Part shown: one piece after another, positions 1 to 8,431 of the stretch
Layout of the letters: the number at the start of each line of letters is the position of its first letter
Numbering within the stretch: position 1 is the stretch's first letter
From: Thalassotalea profundi
GTDB lineage: Bacteria > Pseudomonadota > Gammaproteobacteria > Enterobacterales > Alteromonadaceae
NCBI RefSeq assembly: GCF_014653195.1
Contig: NZ_BNAH01000004.1
Span: 266,412 to 330,411 of the forward strand
DNA: 64,000 bases
Direction: 5' to 3'
The notes under the pieces: generated by a model
Seen by the model: the letters and a program-made list of their open reading frames with translations, nothing else
Databases searched by the model: none
What the model was told of the DNA's origin: nothing
Position numbers and translations under genes: made by a program

Positions 1-133
1 TGATAATCTATTTATGTAAGATGTTGAAGAGTTCGTCAAGGATTGATTGAAAAAATGATTAATTATAGGGCAAATTGTTTATTTTTATAGCTATAATAAC
101 TTAAAATGATAATCAGTAGATTGTTTTTATATA

Positions 134-412
134 TTAAGCGACTTTGATCCTCACCACATTCATAACTTCTATTTCCATTCCAGCAATATTCTCAGTTGCT
201 GGGTAATAAGTCATATTGACGAGGTTACCTGCAAGTGATTGATATTTCTTACGGCGTTTATATTTAAATGGAACGGCAATATTTTCAATCATTATCGTAT
301 TAATCAGCCATTCATCATGCTCTCTTTGTACATGAGAGGACACTTTTAAATTTTCGCTATGAATAAGATCTTTGTGTTTTTCAACTAATTTTTTAATGAC
401 ATTCTTTGACAT
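134..412 (-). CDS. Small hypothetical protein
   Basis: This encodes a 92-residue protein that I do not recognise. It is basic and lysine-rich in its first half, has no signal peptide, no membrane segment and no cysteine motif, and has a short KYKRRKKYQ patch near residue 52 that could bind nucleic acid. The ATG at 412 follows an AAGG-type ribosome binding site a few bases upstream, and codon use resembles the neighbouring genes, so it is probably real. It stands alone: the nearest gene starts about 300 bases upstream on the same strand. No function can be assigned. Confidence 0.55.
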   Translation of the reverse strand: MSKNVIKKLVEKHKDLIHSENLKVSSHVQREHDEWLINTIMIENIAVPFKYKRRKKYQSLAGNLVNMTYYPATENIAGMEIEVMNVVRIKVA

Positions 413-709
413 ATTAACCTTATGTTTTCCATTAGGAATATTACTCGGTATTGTTTTTTATATCTGTTATTGGGCTTTGTACTACAAGACTGAACACATT
501 TTATTAAATATTTCTACTCTAAAGCTTAACAGGTGAATAGAAGTGACAAAAGCCTTACTCTGGGATTTTCTTAACACTCTCTGAGCTGGGTTACTAGGAA
601 TTTACATAAAACTACTATGATACATATTACTAGCGCCTTGCTCAGACAGTGCTCCAACTGATAACGTTTTAGTACGACAGGCAACAGAGCCTAAGTCATG
701 TTATCATTT
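413..709. other. Intergenic stretch without a recognised feature
   Basis: About 300 bases between the lyase-like pseudogene and the small hypothetical gene. I see no open frame of note, no clear terminator hairpin and no repeat in it. It presumably holds the promoter of the minus-strand small gene. Confidence 0.4.
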
Positions 710-1963
710 TTATTGAATATTAACTCTGATAACTTTATTGGTACTACTTTGATGAATTAACAAATTACCATCTAAGGTTGGGCGCATATGCCTAATGATT
801 CCAGCATAGACCTGATCAGAAGGTATCGCCCAGCTTTGGAAACTCTCGTTAATTGGATTAAATTTAACTAAGGCATCGGGTCTCATACCTGACTCGTTGT
901 ACCACACCATATTATCTACAATAGCGATAGCATAAGGGTGTGATTTACTACCACTGGGTGATGGCCATTCTTTAATTTCTCCGTTGTTAGGGTTATATCT
1001 TCCTAGTCGCCCTTGTGAAGAGTTGACATACCAAATCATTCCATCATCGGCTATATCTAGCCTACGTACTCTTGTTGCTTCATTAGGTAACATTATATCG
1101 GTTAACTCCATGGTTTGAGGGTTAACCTTTACTAAGCAGTTTCTCCCGTTACATGCGACCCAAGGGGTGCCATTAGCATCAATTTTAATACCATAAGGTT
1201 TAGATTTTGGGGAGTTCATAGTAACTAACTTTATGTCACCAGTATTAGGGTTTAATCTGCCGATCATATTACTGTGCTGTAAAGTAAACCAAAGTATCCC
1301 TTTATCATCAAAAATAGCGCTGTGGGGATCTTTTGCCTCCTTGTTAGGCATCTTAAATTCGGTGATTTTTTCTGTTTTAATGTCTAATTTACCCACACTG
1401 CCATTTTTATTACCGGTATACCAAATATTGCCATGACGATCTGTGGTTACAGTATGAGGCATTGAGTTTTCAGGCAATATGTATTCTTTCATTTCACCAG
1501 TGTTTGGGTTTATACGACCTATAAGGTTTGCTCGTTGTCCAGCCCACCAAATAGAACCGTCAGCCGCTTCAATAGGATCGCGTGAACGCTGTCCAAGGGT
1601 AGGGGTATGCCATTGGGTAAAGCTTATATTGGTTTCGCCAGAAATAAGCGTTGGAGAGCGTAACGTATTTGGTGAGTAGTTTTCAGCAAGATAATTAAAA
1701 ATATGTTGCTCAACTTCAGGTTGTGTCGATAAGTCTATCATGGTTCTTGTTAAAGTTTTCCAACCATTAGCGGTGTAACCTGAACTACGCGTGATTAAGT
1801 TTGTTTGATGGCAAGCTGTACAATATTGTTCTACCAACTTTTTACCTTTGTTATTGTTTTTATCTTCAGTTAGTTCAACGCCTGAACCCTAAGCAAAGCT
1901 TGCCGTGGAATGGATGCAGGTAATAATCAAAAGTAATAACTTTATGCAATTATGTTTAATCAT
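710..1963 (-). pseudogene. Secreted virginiamycin B lyase-like beta-propeller with cytochrome c motif, interrupted by an amber codon
   Basis: The long open part (from 1837 down to 710) encodes about 375 residues. It has an N-terminal CxxCH haem-binding motif (YCTACHQ), then repeated propeller blades of the type IGRINPNTGEMKEY and LGRYNPNNGEIKEW typical of the Vgb/streptogramin-lyase-like family. Reading further upstream in the same frame reveals a good ATG at 1963 behind an AGGAATAAG ribosome binding site, and a 24-codon signal peptide ending in ASFA. A TAG codon (1889-1891) follows directly, and then 17 more codons join the annotated frame. Without the signal peptide a c-type haem could not be attached in the periplasm, so the gene is most likely a recent pseudogene (for example CAG to TAG). 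A TTG start at 1837 would give only a leaderless product. Substrate is unknown; family membership does not imply antibiotic resistance. Confidence 0.75.
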
Positions 1964-2038
1964 TGTCTTATTCCTATTTTTTAAGCTTAAGCCTAATTTC
2001 TTTTAGGGAAATTAGAAGAACCTAATATTATTCTCAGG

Positions 2039-2614
2039 CTATATAAGTTTCGCGGTAATAACATAACGTTCATTTGTGTTATTACCTACACTGCTAAAAG
2101 GATAACAAGTAATTAAAATTAAGCTACTATTGTTTGTAACAATAGGTAATTGCCCAGAAGAAGCGTCAATAATATCAATAGCTTCAACTTGATAAAGTTG
2201 GCTTTTACCGTATTGGTCCGTCATTGAAATAACATCTTTCATTATTACATCCTCTAAAAAAGAAAAATGACTATCATTATGCCCCGCAACTACAAATGCA
2301 CTGGTATGGTTAGCTAGATTAAATGGAGCTATAGCTCCTGCTGAAAATGCTAAGGTGGTGGGATCGCCTCCATTTAATACCACAATATCTTTTTCTATAC
2401 GTTTAAAGGACAATTCAGCAATTGGAAAAGTATCAGCCCAAGGCCATGGTTTTATTGCTACTTTCTTACGATATAGTTTTTGTTGGTCAATAGACTGGTG
2501 CCAGCTATAACTAATTAACTGTTGCGAAAGCCAAGCTTTTGCGGGCAACCAACTGGCATGAATGCAAAGTAGCCCTCCTATGACGAATAAAATATATATA
2601 AAAATTAATTTCAT
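2039..2614 (-). CDS. Class GN (marine proteobacterial) sortase
   Basis: A 191-residue membrane-anchored transpeptidase of the sortase fold. It has one N-terminal hydrophobic segment (residues about 2-22), then the sortase catalytic set: His in AGHNDSH, Cys in LITCYPF and Arg in NERYVITA close to the C terminus. Gram-negative sortases of this class act in the inner membrane or periplasm and process a single dedicated substrate. Here the substrate gene lies immediately upstream in transcription order, only one base from the sortase start, so the two are co-transcribed and probably translationally coupled. Length and motif order fit the family. Confidence 0.92.
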   Translation of the reverse strand: MKLIFIYILFVIGGLLCIHASWLPAKAWLSQQLISYSWHQSIDQQKLYRKKVAIKPWPWADTFPIAELSFKRIEKDIVVLNGGDPTTLAFSAGAIAPFNLANHTSAFVVAGHNDSHFSFLEDVIMKDVISMTDQYGKSQLYQVEAIDIIDASSGQLPIVTNNSSLILITCYPFSSVGNNTNERYVITAKLI

Positions 2615-2615
2615 A

Positions 2616-4835
2616 TTACTTAGATTTTACTCGTAAGATGAGTAACCCTAGTGAAACGAGTATTAGCCCAATTAGAAATTGCTGTTGCCACCCTAATGCA
2701 GTTTTAGGAACGGCTACCATAAAACTGTTGTGTGAATTTTTAGCAGTATTCATTTTTTTAAGTGTGGATTCATGCGCCTTCTCCGCTGCTTTTTCTACGG
2801 CAATAAAGCTGGTGTAAGGGGAAATTATTTGATGAGCGAGTGAAACCGAGATAACGTGTCCCTTAACCTCGCCTTTATCAACACCCATGACTAAACCATC
2901 GAGTAAATCTTCAATTTTATTACGTGCCCAAATACTTGATATTCCTTGAGAAGGATAGGTATCGTCAATAAAAAGTAGTTTTTGCCATGACTTTTTAGCT
3001 GTATCTCCCGTTAATTCAATACTAGTAATAGGGTGTTTGGATTTTATTGCGACCTGCATCGGTTCGCCTAAATATAAGTCAGCTATCTTTTTTGGATATA
3101 TTTCAATGTTCTGATGAATATTATTGTCAACTTTTAGCTCAATATTACTGAGTGCAGGTTGGCTGATTTTGGTCATTAATGCGGATATTTTATTTCGTAC
3201 CTGATTTATATTTTGGATATAAACAAAACTTCCCCGACCAAACTGTGCGGCTTTTTTCATGAAGTAACCATTGGGTGCCGCACCAATACCAACCGTAAAC
3301 AAACGAAAGTTATTGTGTGCTCCGGCAAGCAACTTCATTAACTCAAACTCATTTGCAACGGCGCCATCGGTGATAAATACGACTTGACGAATAGCTCGTG
3401 TTGATTGAGCCGTATTTTTTGCCATTACTAATGCTTGGCTTAAAGGTCGGTACATTTCGGTACCGCCATCGGCATTTAAGTTGTCTATAAATTGGTGGGC
3501 TTGACTAATGGTGGTTTCATTTACCATCTGTGTTTTCGTAAACAATAAATCAACCGTATGATTAAAGGCGATAATATTAAAACTATCGTTGTTATTAAGT
3601 AGCGCTATTCCTTGTTGTAAACTATGTTTTGCTTGTGCGATTGAAGCGCCTTGCATTGAACCAGAGGTGTCTATAATAAAAATCACATCACGAGCAAAAA
3701 TTTCAGTGGCTTTTGTTTGCGGAGGAAAAAAAGTTAACAGTGTATAGTGCTCATCGTCGACCTTTTCTGTATAGCTACTTATTTGTGGTGCTTGCATCGG
3801 CTTAAGTTGCCAAGTTAAATTGAAGTTTTTATTAGCCAGTGTTTGTGCTTTAGAGAGGGTAATTAGATATTGTGAGAGCTGATTATTTAACGGTTTGGTG
3901 TTAATTTTATGACTGGCACTGTGTATGGTTGAAATTTCCGCTCCTGCATCAAGTTTAATATCAATAGATGCTTGGCTTTTAGCTAGCGTATTTGAAGGTG
4001 ATGCATTCAACGTGAGAAAAGGGTGCGATAAGCTATATTGCGTAGATTCGTTAAAGTCAGGCACATCTAACTCTACGACTTGATTATCTATTTCGGTTAT
4101 TTCTGCAGGTGATTGTTGAAATTGGTGCGGGCTATATCGAGTGGTCATAGCTAATGGCAAGTTAATCGCTAGTTCACCGTCAGAATATGCTACCGGCATA
4201 ATGAAAGTAAGGGTTACTACAACAGTTGAATGAGCAGGAATGTTAGCTATATGGTTAGTAAATAAGTTTGCACGTTGTTGCTGCACTAAGCTGGCTTTTT
4301 TACCTTGCTGTTTAGCATGTTGATATCGCTCTTTAGCTATTTTTTTCTCCATAATTTGACCAACAATTTCCTTATCCCCAATTTTTATCACTAAGTGCTT
4401 AACTGCAGAGTTTTCAGGTAATGGAAATTGATACTTACCTTCTAACTCAGCAGCATAAGGGTTGATAAATACTTGTTTAATTGTTGTGTATGCAATTAAA
4501 CCACTAATCTCTACATTGGCATTTATATCAATTGGAAGTCCTATGTGTTGATAATTATTAGGATGATCAAATATTAATTGCGGACTATAAATTAAATTAT
4601 TATCGTGATTTGTTCCGTTTTGAGAGGGGATTGTTTCTGTTAATGACAAGTTAGCCGCTTGAATATTGATGTGTTGACTTTGTGCTAACGGCACAATGAC
4701 GGTAATTAAAAAAACTAAAAGTGTCACGAGGATAATCAGCTTCAGCCATTTTCGCCGTTGTTTCTTACGTTTTTGTTGATATATATATGAGTCTTGATAA
4801 TCAATAAATTGAATTTTTTTATATGAATTAAACAC
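2616..4835 (-). CDS. Marine proteobacterial sortase target protein (VIT and vWA domains)
   Basis: This 739-residue surface or periplasmic protein is the dedicated substrate of the adjacent sortase. It starts with a basic stretch and a membrane segment at about residues 32-52, followed by a VIT domain (about 75-215) and a von Willebrand A domain with an intact MIDAS motif DTSGSMQ (Asp389, Ser391, Ser393). The C terminus is a sorting signal: VPKTA at 709-713, a hydrophobic stretch 720-734, then Arg and Lys. The start codon is GTG at 4835, supported by a GGAGAG ribosome binding site eight bases upstream. The architecture resembles inter-alpha-trypsin-inhibitor heavy chains; binding partners are unknown. 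Confidence 0.92.
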   Translation of the reverse strand: MFNSYKKIQFIDYQDSYIYQQKRKKQRRKWLKLIILVTLLVFLITVIVPLAQSQHINIQAANLSLTETIPSQNGTNHDNNLIYSPQLIFDHPNNYQHIGLPIDINANVEISGLIAYTTIKQVFINPYAAELEGKYQFPLPENSAVKHLVIKIGDKEIVGQIMEKKIAKERYQHAKQQGKKASLVQQQRANLFTNHIANIPAHSTVVVTLTFIMPVAYSDGELAINLPLAMTTRYSPHQFQQSPAEITEIDNQVVELDVPDFNESTQYSLSHPFLTLNASPSNTLAKSQASIDIKLDAGAEISTIHSASHKINTKPLNNQLSQYLITLSKAQTLANKNFNLTWQLKPMQAPQISSYTEKVDDEHYTLLTFFPPQTKATEIFARDVIFIIDTSGSMQGASIAQAKHSLQQGIALLNNNDSFNIIAFNHTVDLLFTKTQMVNETTISQAHQFIDNLNADGGTEMYRPLSQALVMAKNTAQSTRAIRQVVFITDGAVANEFELMKLLAGAHNNFRLFTVGIGAAPNGYFMKKAAQFGRGSFVYIQNINQVRNKISALMTKISQPALSNIELKVDNNIHQNIEIYPKKIADLYLGEPMQVAIKSKHPITSIELTGDTAKKSWQKLLFIDDTYPSQGISSIWARNKIEDLLDGLVMGVDKGEVKGHVISVSLAHQIISPYTSFIAVEKAAEKAHESTLKKMNTAKNSHNSFMVAVPKTALGWQQQFLIGLILVSLGLLILRVKSK

Positions 4836-5195
4836 CTGTACTCTCCAATACTTTGTAATAATGTTATTGAAACAAACAAAAAAGTGCTTTGTGGGGTGGA
4901 ATTAAGGCAATGTAATGAGCAATAGTGGCAAAATTATGGCTCAACTTTGATTAGGTAAATTTATACCGACTTAATTGTTAGCAACAGTATTGATATATGT
5001 CGGTTAATTTGAAGCAGCAGATGTGATGTTCACAATAGTTTACTTTTTCAATGAATAGACATGTTTGGATACACCTTTCGTTATTAACACATATTGTATC
5101 GTTCAAAGGCATCGTTTATTCTTGAATGAATAGTCTTTGCGCTACACGCGTTTTTTAGGGCCCGCAGTTGGGCCTAATTACTTAGAGAGGTATCA
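4836..5195. other. Divergent intergenic region between the sortase operon and the M3 peptidase
   Basis: About 360 AT-rich bases that should hold the promoters for both directions. I could not single out convincing -35/-10 pairs. The only clear structure is a short hairpin just upstream of the peptidase ribosome binding site, listed separately. Confidence 0.4.
5155..5177 (+). promoter_or_regulatory. Hairpin in the 5' leader of the M3 peptidase gene
   Basis: TTAGGGCCC and GGGCCTAA flank a six-base loop, forming an eight-pair stem with one bulge. It ends about eleven bases before the AGAGAGG ribosome binding site. It could be a 5' mRNA stabiliser or attenuator. There is no T-run, so it is not an ordinary terminator. 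Confidence 0.35.
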
Positions 5196-7409
5196 ATGCG
5201 ATTCACTATTTTAAGCCGTAAACTGTTACTTAGCGTTTCAAGCGCTGCGTTAATAGGTGCAGCAGCAACTCCAGCATTGGCTGATGATCATACAAAGAAA
5301 ATGACCACAGACAAATTAAATAAAGTTAGTGCAATTCATGCAAACAGTGATGTTGCGAAAAAAAATAGCATATTACAAACATGGACAGGACCTTATGACG
5401 GCGTACCAGCATGGGATAAAATAAAAATAGCTGATTTCCCTAGTGCTTTTCAATTTATCATGGATAAGGTTAAGTCTGAAATTAATACTATTCGTGATAA
5501 CCCAGCTCCGGCTACTTTTGACAACTTCACGTTACCTATGGAACTTGCTGGCAATGCTGCGGATGAACTTTTTTCTATTTGGGGCGTTCACTCAAGTAAT
5601 TTATCTAATGCAGAAATTCGCAAAATTCAAGGGGAATGGATGCCTAAGGTTTCTGCTTTCTTTAACGAGTTAACATTAGATCCTAAGTTGCTAGAAAAAA
5701 CCAAAACTGTTTATGAAAATAGAATGTCGGCTGGTTTAAATGCACAGCAATTACGTTTAGTTGAACGTAACTATGAACAACTTGTTCGCAATGGTGCTTT
5801 GCTAAAAGGTGAAGATAAAGAAAAACTTATCGCGCTAAATACAGAATTGGCAAAGGCTTTTAACGAGTTTTCTAATAAAGTACTTGCTGATGAAGAAACC
5901 TATATTTACCTCACTGATAAAGCGGATTTAGCTGGGCTACCTGAGAGCTTTATTGCTTCTATAAAAGCGGCTGCAGAAGCACAAGGGAAAAAGGGCTGGG
6001 CATTGAAAAATACACGCTCGGTAATGCAACCATTTCTTCAAAACTCTACGCGTCGTGATTTACGTGAAAAAGTCTATAACGCATACATAAATCGCGGTGA
6101 TAATGGCGATGCAAATGATACTAATGCCACGATAGCTAAAATTTTAAAATTACGTGCTGATCGCGCTAAAGTATTAGGCTTTAAAACTCACGCCCATTAC
6201 CGTATGGCAGACACTATGGCGAAAGAGCCAGAAGCTGCTATGGAATTAATGATGAAAGTTTGGCCTGCAGCTATCGGACGTGTAAAAGAAGAAGTTGCTG
6301 ATATGCAGGCAGTAGCAGATGCAGAAGGTGCAAATATTACCATAGCTCCTTGGGATTATCGTTTTTATGCAGAAAAAGTACGTAAAGCAAAGTATGATCT
6401 TGATGAAGCTGAGATCAAGCCTTACTTCAAACTTGATAACATGGTGGATGCCATGTTTGATGCTGCAGGTAAACTCTATGGCATGGATTTCACTGAAAAC
6501 ACAGGTACTGTTCCAGTATTTGATCCTGAAGTGCGAACTTTTGAAGTGAAACGTGGTGATAAAGTTATTGGCTTATTCTATCTTGATAACTTCGCAAGAG
6601 AAGGTAAACGTTCTGGTGCATGGATGACTACATATCGTAGCCAGCATGAATTAGGTGGTAAAAACCGTTATGTACTTGCATCAAACAACAATAACTTTGT
6701 TAAAGGTGGAGAAGGACAACCTACCTTGATAAGTCTAGATGACGCGTCAACATTATTCCATGAGTTTGGACATGCGTTGCATTATCTTAACTATGATATT
6801 ACTTATCCTGGTTTAGGCGGAACACCAAGAGATTTTGTAGAATATCCGAGCCAAGTAAACGAAAATTGGTTATTAACTCGCTACATATTAGACAATTATG
6901 CAAAACATGCCGAAACAGGTAAACCAATGCCACAAGCATTAGTGGATAAAATTAATAAGTCGAAAACCTTTAATGAAGGTTTCTCTACTGTTGAATATTT
7001 ATCTTCAGCCATTGTTGACATGATGCTACATAATCGTGAAGAGCCGGTAACTGATCCTGATGCATTTGAGCGTGAAACGCTAAGTAAAATTAAGATGCCA
7101 AAAGAAATCGTAATGCGTCATCGTTTGCCACATTTTAATCATTTATTCTCTTCTGATTCATACTCAGCAGGCTATTATAGCTACTTATGGTCTGAAACTA
7201 TGGATGCAGATACTTGGGCAGCATTTGAAGAGACTGGCAATGTATGGGATAAAGAAACTGCCGAGCGTTTTCGTTCAATTATTCTTGCAACGGGTAATGA
7301 AACTGACCGTAAGGAAGCTTATCGTAAGTTCCGAGGTCGTGATCCAGAGGTTAAATATATCCTTAAAAAACGTGGCTTCCCCGTTCCAGGTGAAGGTGAT
7401 AAAAAATAA
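5196..7409 (+). CDS. dcp: Secreted M3 family peptidyl-dipeptidase (Dcp-like)
   Basis: A 737-residue zinc metallopeptidase of the thimet oligopeptidase/Dcp family, which removes dipeptides from the C termini of short peptides. The zinc site HEFGH is at residues 522-526 (His522, Glu523, His526), followed by the usual downstream Glu region in the helical lid. Residues 1-29 form a signal peptide ending in PALA, so unlike the cytoplasmic E. coli enzyme this one should be exported to the periplasm, where it may scavenge peptides. A strong AGAGAGG ribosome binding site precedes the ATG and an intrinsic terminator follows the stop, so the gene is a single transcription unit. Confidence 0.92.
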   Translation: MRFTILSRKLLLSVSSAALIGAAATPALADDHTKKMTTDKLNKVSAIHANSDVAKKNSILQTWTGPYDGVPAWDKIKIADFPSAFQFIMDKVKSEINTIRDNPAPATFDNFTLPMELAGNAADELFSIWGVHSSNLSNAEIRKIQGEWMPKVSAFFNELTLDPKLLEKTKTVYENRMSAGLNAQQLRLVERNYEQLVRNGALLKGEDKEKLIALNTELAKAFNEFSNKVLADEETYIYLTDKADLAGLPESFIASIKAAAEAQGKKGWALKNTRSVMQPFLQNSTRRDLREKVYNAYINRGDNGDANDTNATIAKILKLRADRAKVLGFKTHAHYRMADTMAKEPEAAMELMMKVWPAAIGRVKEEVADMQAVADAEGANITIAPWDYRFYAEKVRKAKYDLDEAEIKPYFKLDNMVDAMFDAAGKLYGMDFTENTGTVPVFDPEVRTFEVKRGDKVIGLFYLDNFAREGKRSGAWMTTYRSQHELGGKNRYVLASNNNNFVKGGEGQPTLISLDDASTLFHEFGHALHYLNYDITYPGLGGTPRDFVEYPSQVNENWLLTRYILDNYAKHAETGKPMPQALVDKINKSKTFNEGFSTVEYLSSAIVDMMLHNREEPVTDPDAFERETLSKIKMPKEIVMRHRLPHFNHLFSSDSYSAGYYSYLWSETMDADTWAAFEETGNVWDKETAERFRSIILATGNETDRKEAYRKFRGRDPEVKYILKKRGFPVPGEGDKK

Positions 7410-7446
7410 AGCTAGCCAATTAATAAGTTAGTTGAATTTTTAATAG

Positions 7447-7472
7447 GGGAGTGCATCAGCACTCCCTTTTTT
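7447..7472 (+). terminator. Intrinsic terminator after the M3 peptidase gene
   Basis: A perfect eight-pair stem, GGGAGTGC/GCACTCCC, with an ATCA loop, followed by six T residues. Confidence 0.93.
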
Positions 7473-7594
7473 ATAACCCTTACATACATTTAAGTATGAA
7501 TGATTTTACGTTAATAAAAATTAGCCAGATCATTATTAAAATGACTATGATAAAATAAACACAATATTTAATGTAATTATTTGTAGTTTTAGCA

Positions 7595-8356
7595 ATGCCC
7601 GTTGAAAAATTATTAGCACCTATCAAGTCTTTTCTTCTTTGTGAAACCCCTCAAGCGTGGATAGATAAAGCGGTGAAAAAAGAAAATTTACCGATTATTT
7701 TGATTGATCACTTAATTTGTGAATTAAAAGCCGCGCAATCGGCAATGTTTTTAATCCGTAAATATGCAGTTGATAAAGATAGTGGTGATGCTTTGCTTGC
7801 ATGGTTGCAACCTTTTGAAACCTTTATCTATAAAAGAGAAGGTGATTGGCGCGAACTTCCTACTAAAAACAATTTAACTAAGTCAGTGATACCGCGTTCA
7901 GATTCAAAATATGGCCAAGATCTAATTGATAAAATGGTTCTATTGATTAAAGAAGAGCTACACCATTTTTACCAAGTACTTGAAATCATGGATGAGTATG
8001 GCGTTGAATATAAAAGTATTACGCCGTGTCGTTATGCAAAAGGGATGTTGCGCCATGTTAAAACTTTCGAGCCTGATGCTTTAGTCGATAAATTAATTGT
8101 TGGGGCTTATATTGAAGCTCGCTCATGTGAACGTTTTGCTAAACTTGCTCCACATGTGGATAAACGTTTAGGTGATTTTTATATTTCGTTATTGCGTTCT
8201 GAAGCACGGCATTATCAAGATTATTTATCGCTTGCTGAAAACATAGCAGGCAAAGACATTACCGAAAGAGTTAAATTCTTTGGTCAAAAAGAATTTGAGC
8301 TTATTTCAACAACAGATACCGACTTTAAGTTTCATAGTGGTATACCTGTTTTATAG
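7595..8356 (+). CDS. miaE: tRNA-(ms2io6A)-hydroxylase MiaE
   Basis: A 253-residue non-haem di-iron monooxygenase that hydroxylates the isopentenyl group of ms2i6A at position 37 of tRNAs reading UNN codons. The di-iron ligands are visible as E121-x-x-H124 in EELHHF, E174 in EARSCERF and ExxH at 203-206 in SEARHYQ. There is no signal peptide, as expected for a cytoplasmic tRNA enzyme. It lies alone between the peptidase terminator and the DUF885 gene, with about 75 bases to the latter. The ribosome binding site is poor, but the start fits the family N terminus. The enzyme is absent from E. coli but common in other gammaproteobacteria. Confidence 0.92.
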   Translation: MPVEKLLAPIKSFLLCETPQAWIDKAVKKENLPIILIDHLICELKAAQSAMFLIRKYAVDKDSGDALLAWLQPFETFIYKREGDWRELPTKNNLTKSVIPRSDSKYGQDLIDKMVLLIKEELHHFYQVLEIMDEYGVEYKSITPCRYAKGMLRHVKTFEPDALVDKLIVGAYIEARSCERFAKLAPHVDKRLGDFYISLLRSEARHYQDYLSLAENIAGKDITERVKFFGQKEFELISTTDTDFKFHSGIPVL

Positions 8357-8431
8357 CTATTTGACTATTTTCTGTTTATTCTCTTACAGGTAAAAACAAT
8401 AAATTAAAGAATAAAATTAGGAATTTCTTTT

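Noticed and set aside
710..1837. Virginiamycin resistance gene
   Set aside because: The protein has a cytochrome c motif and propeller repeats of the broad Vgb-like family; nothing indicates antibiotic lyase activity, and the gene is interrupted.
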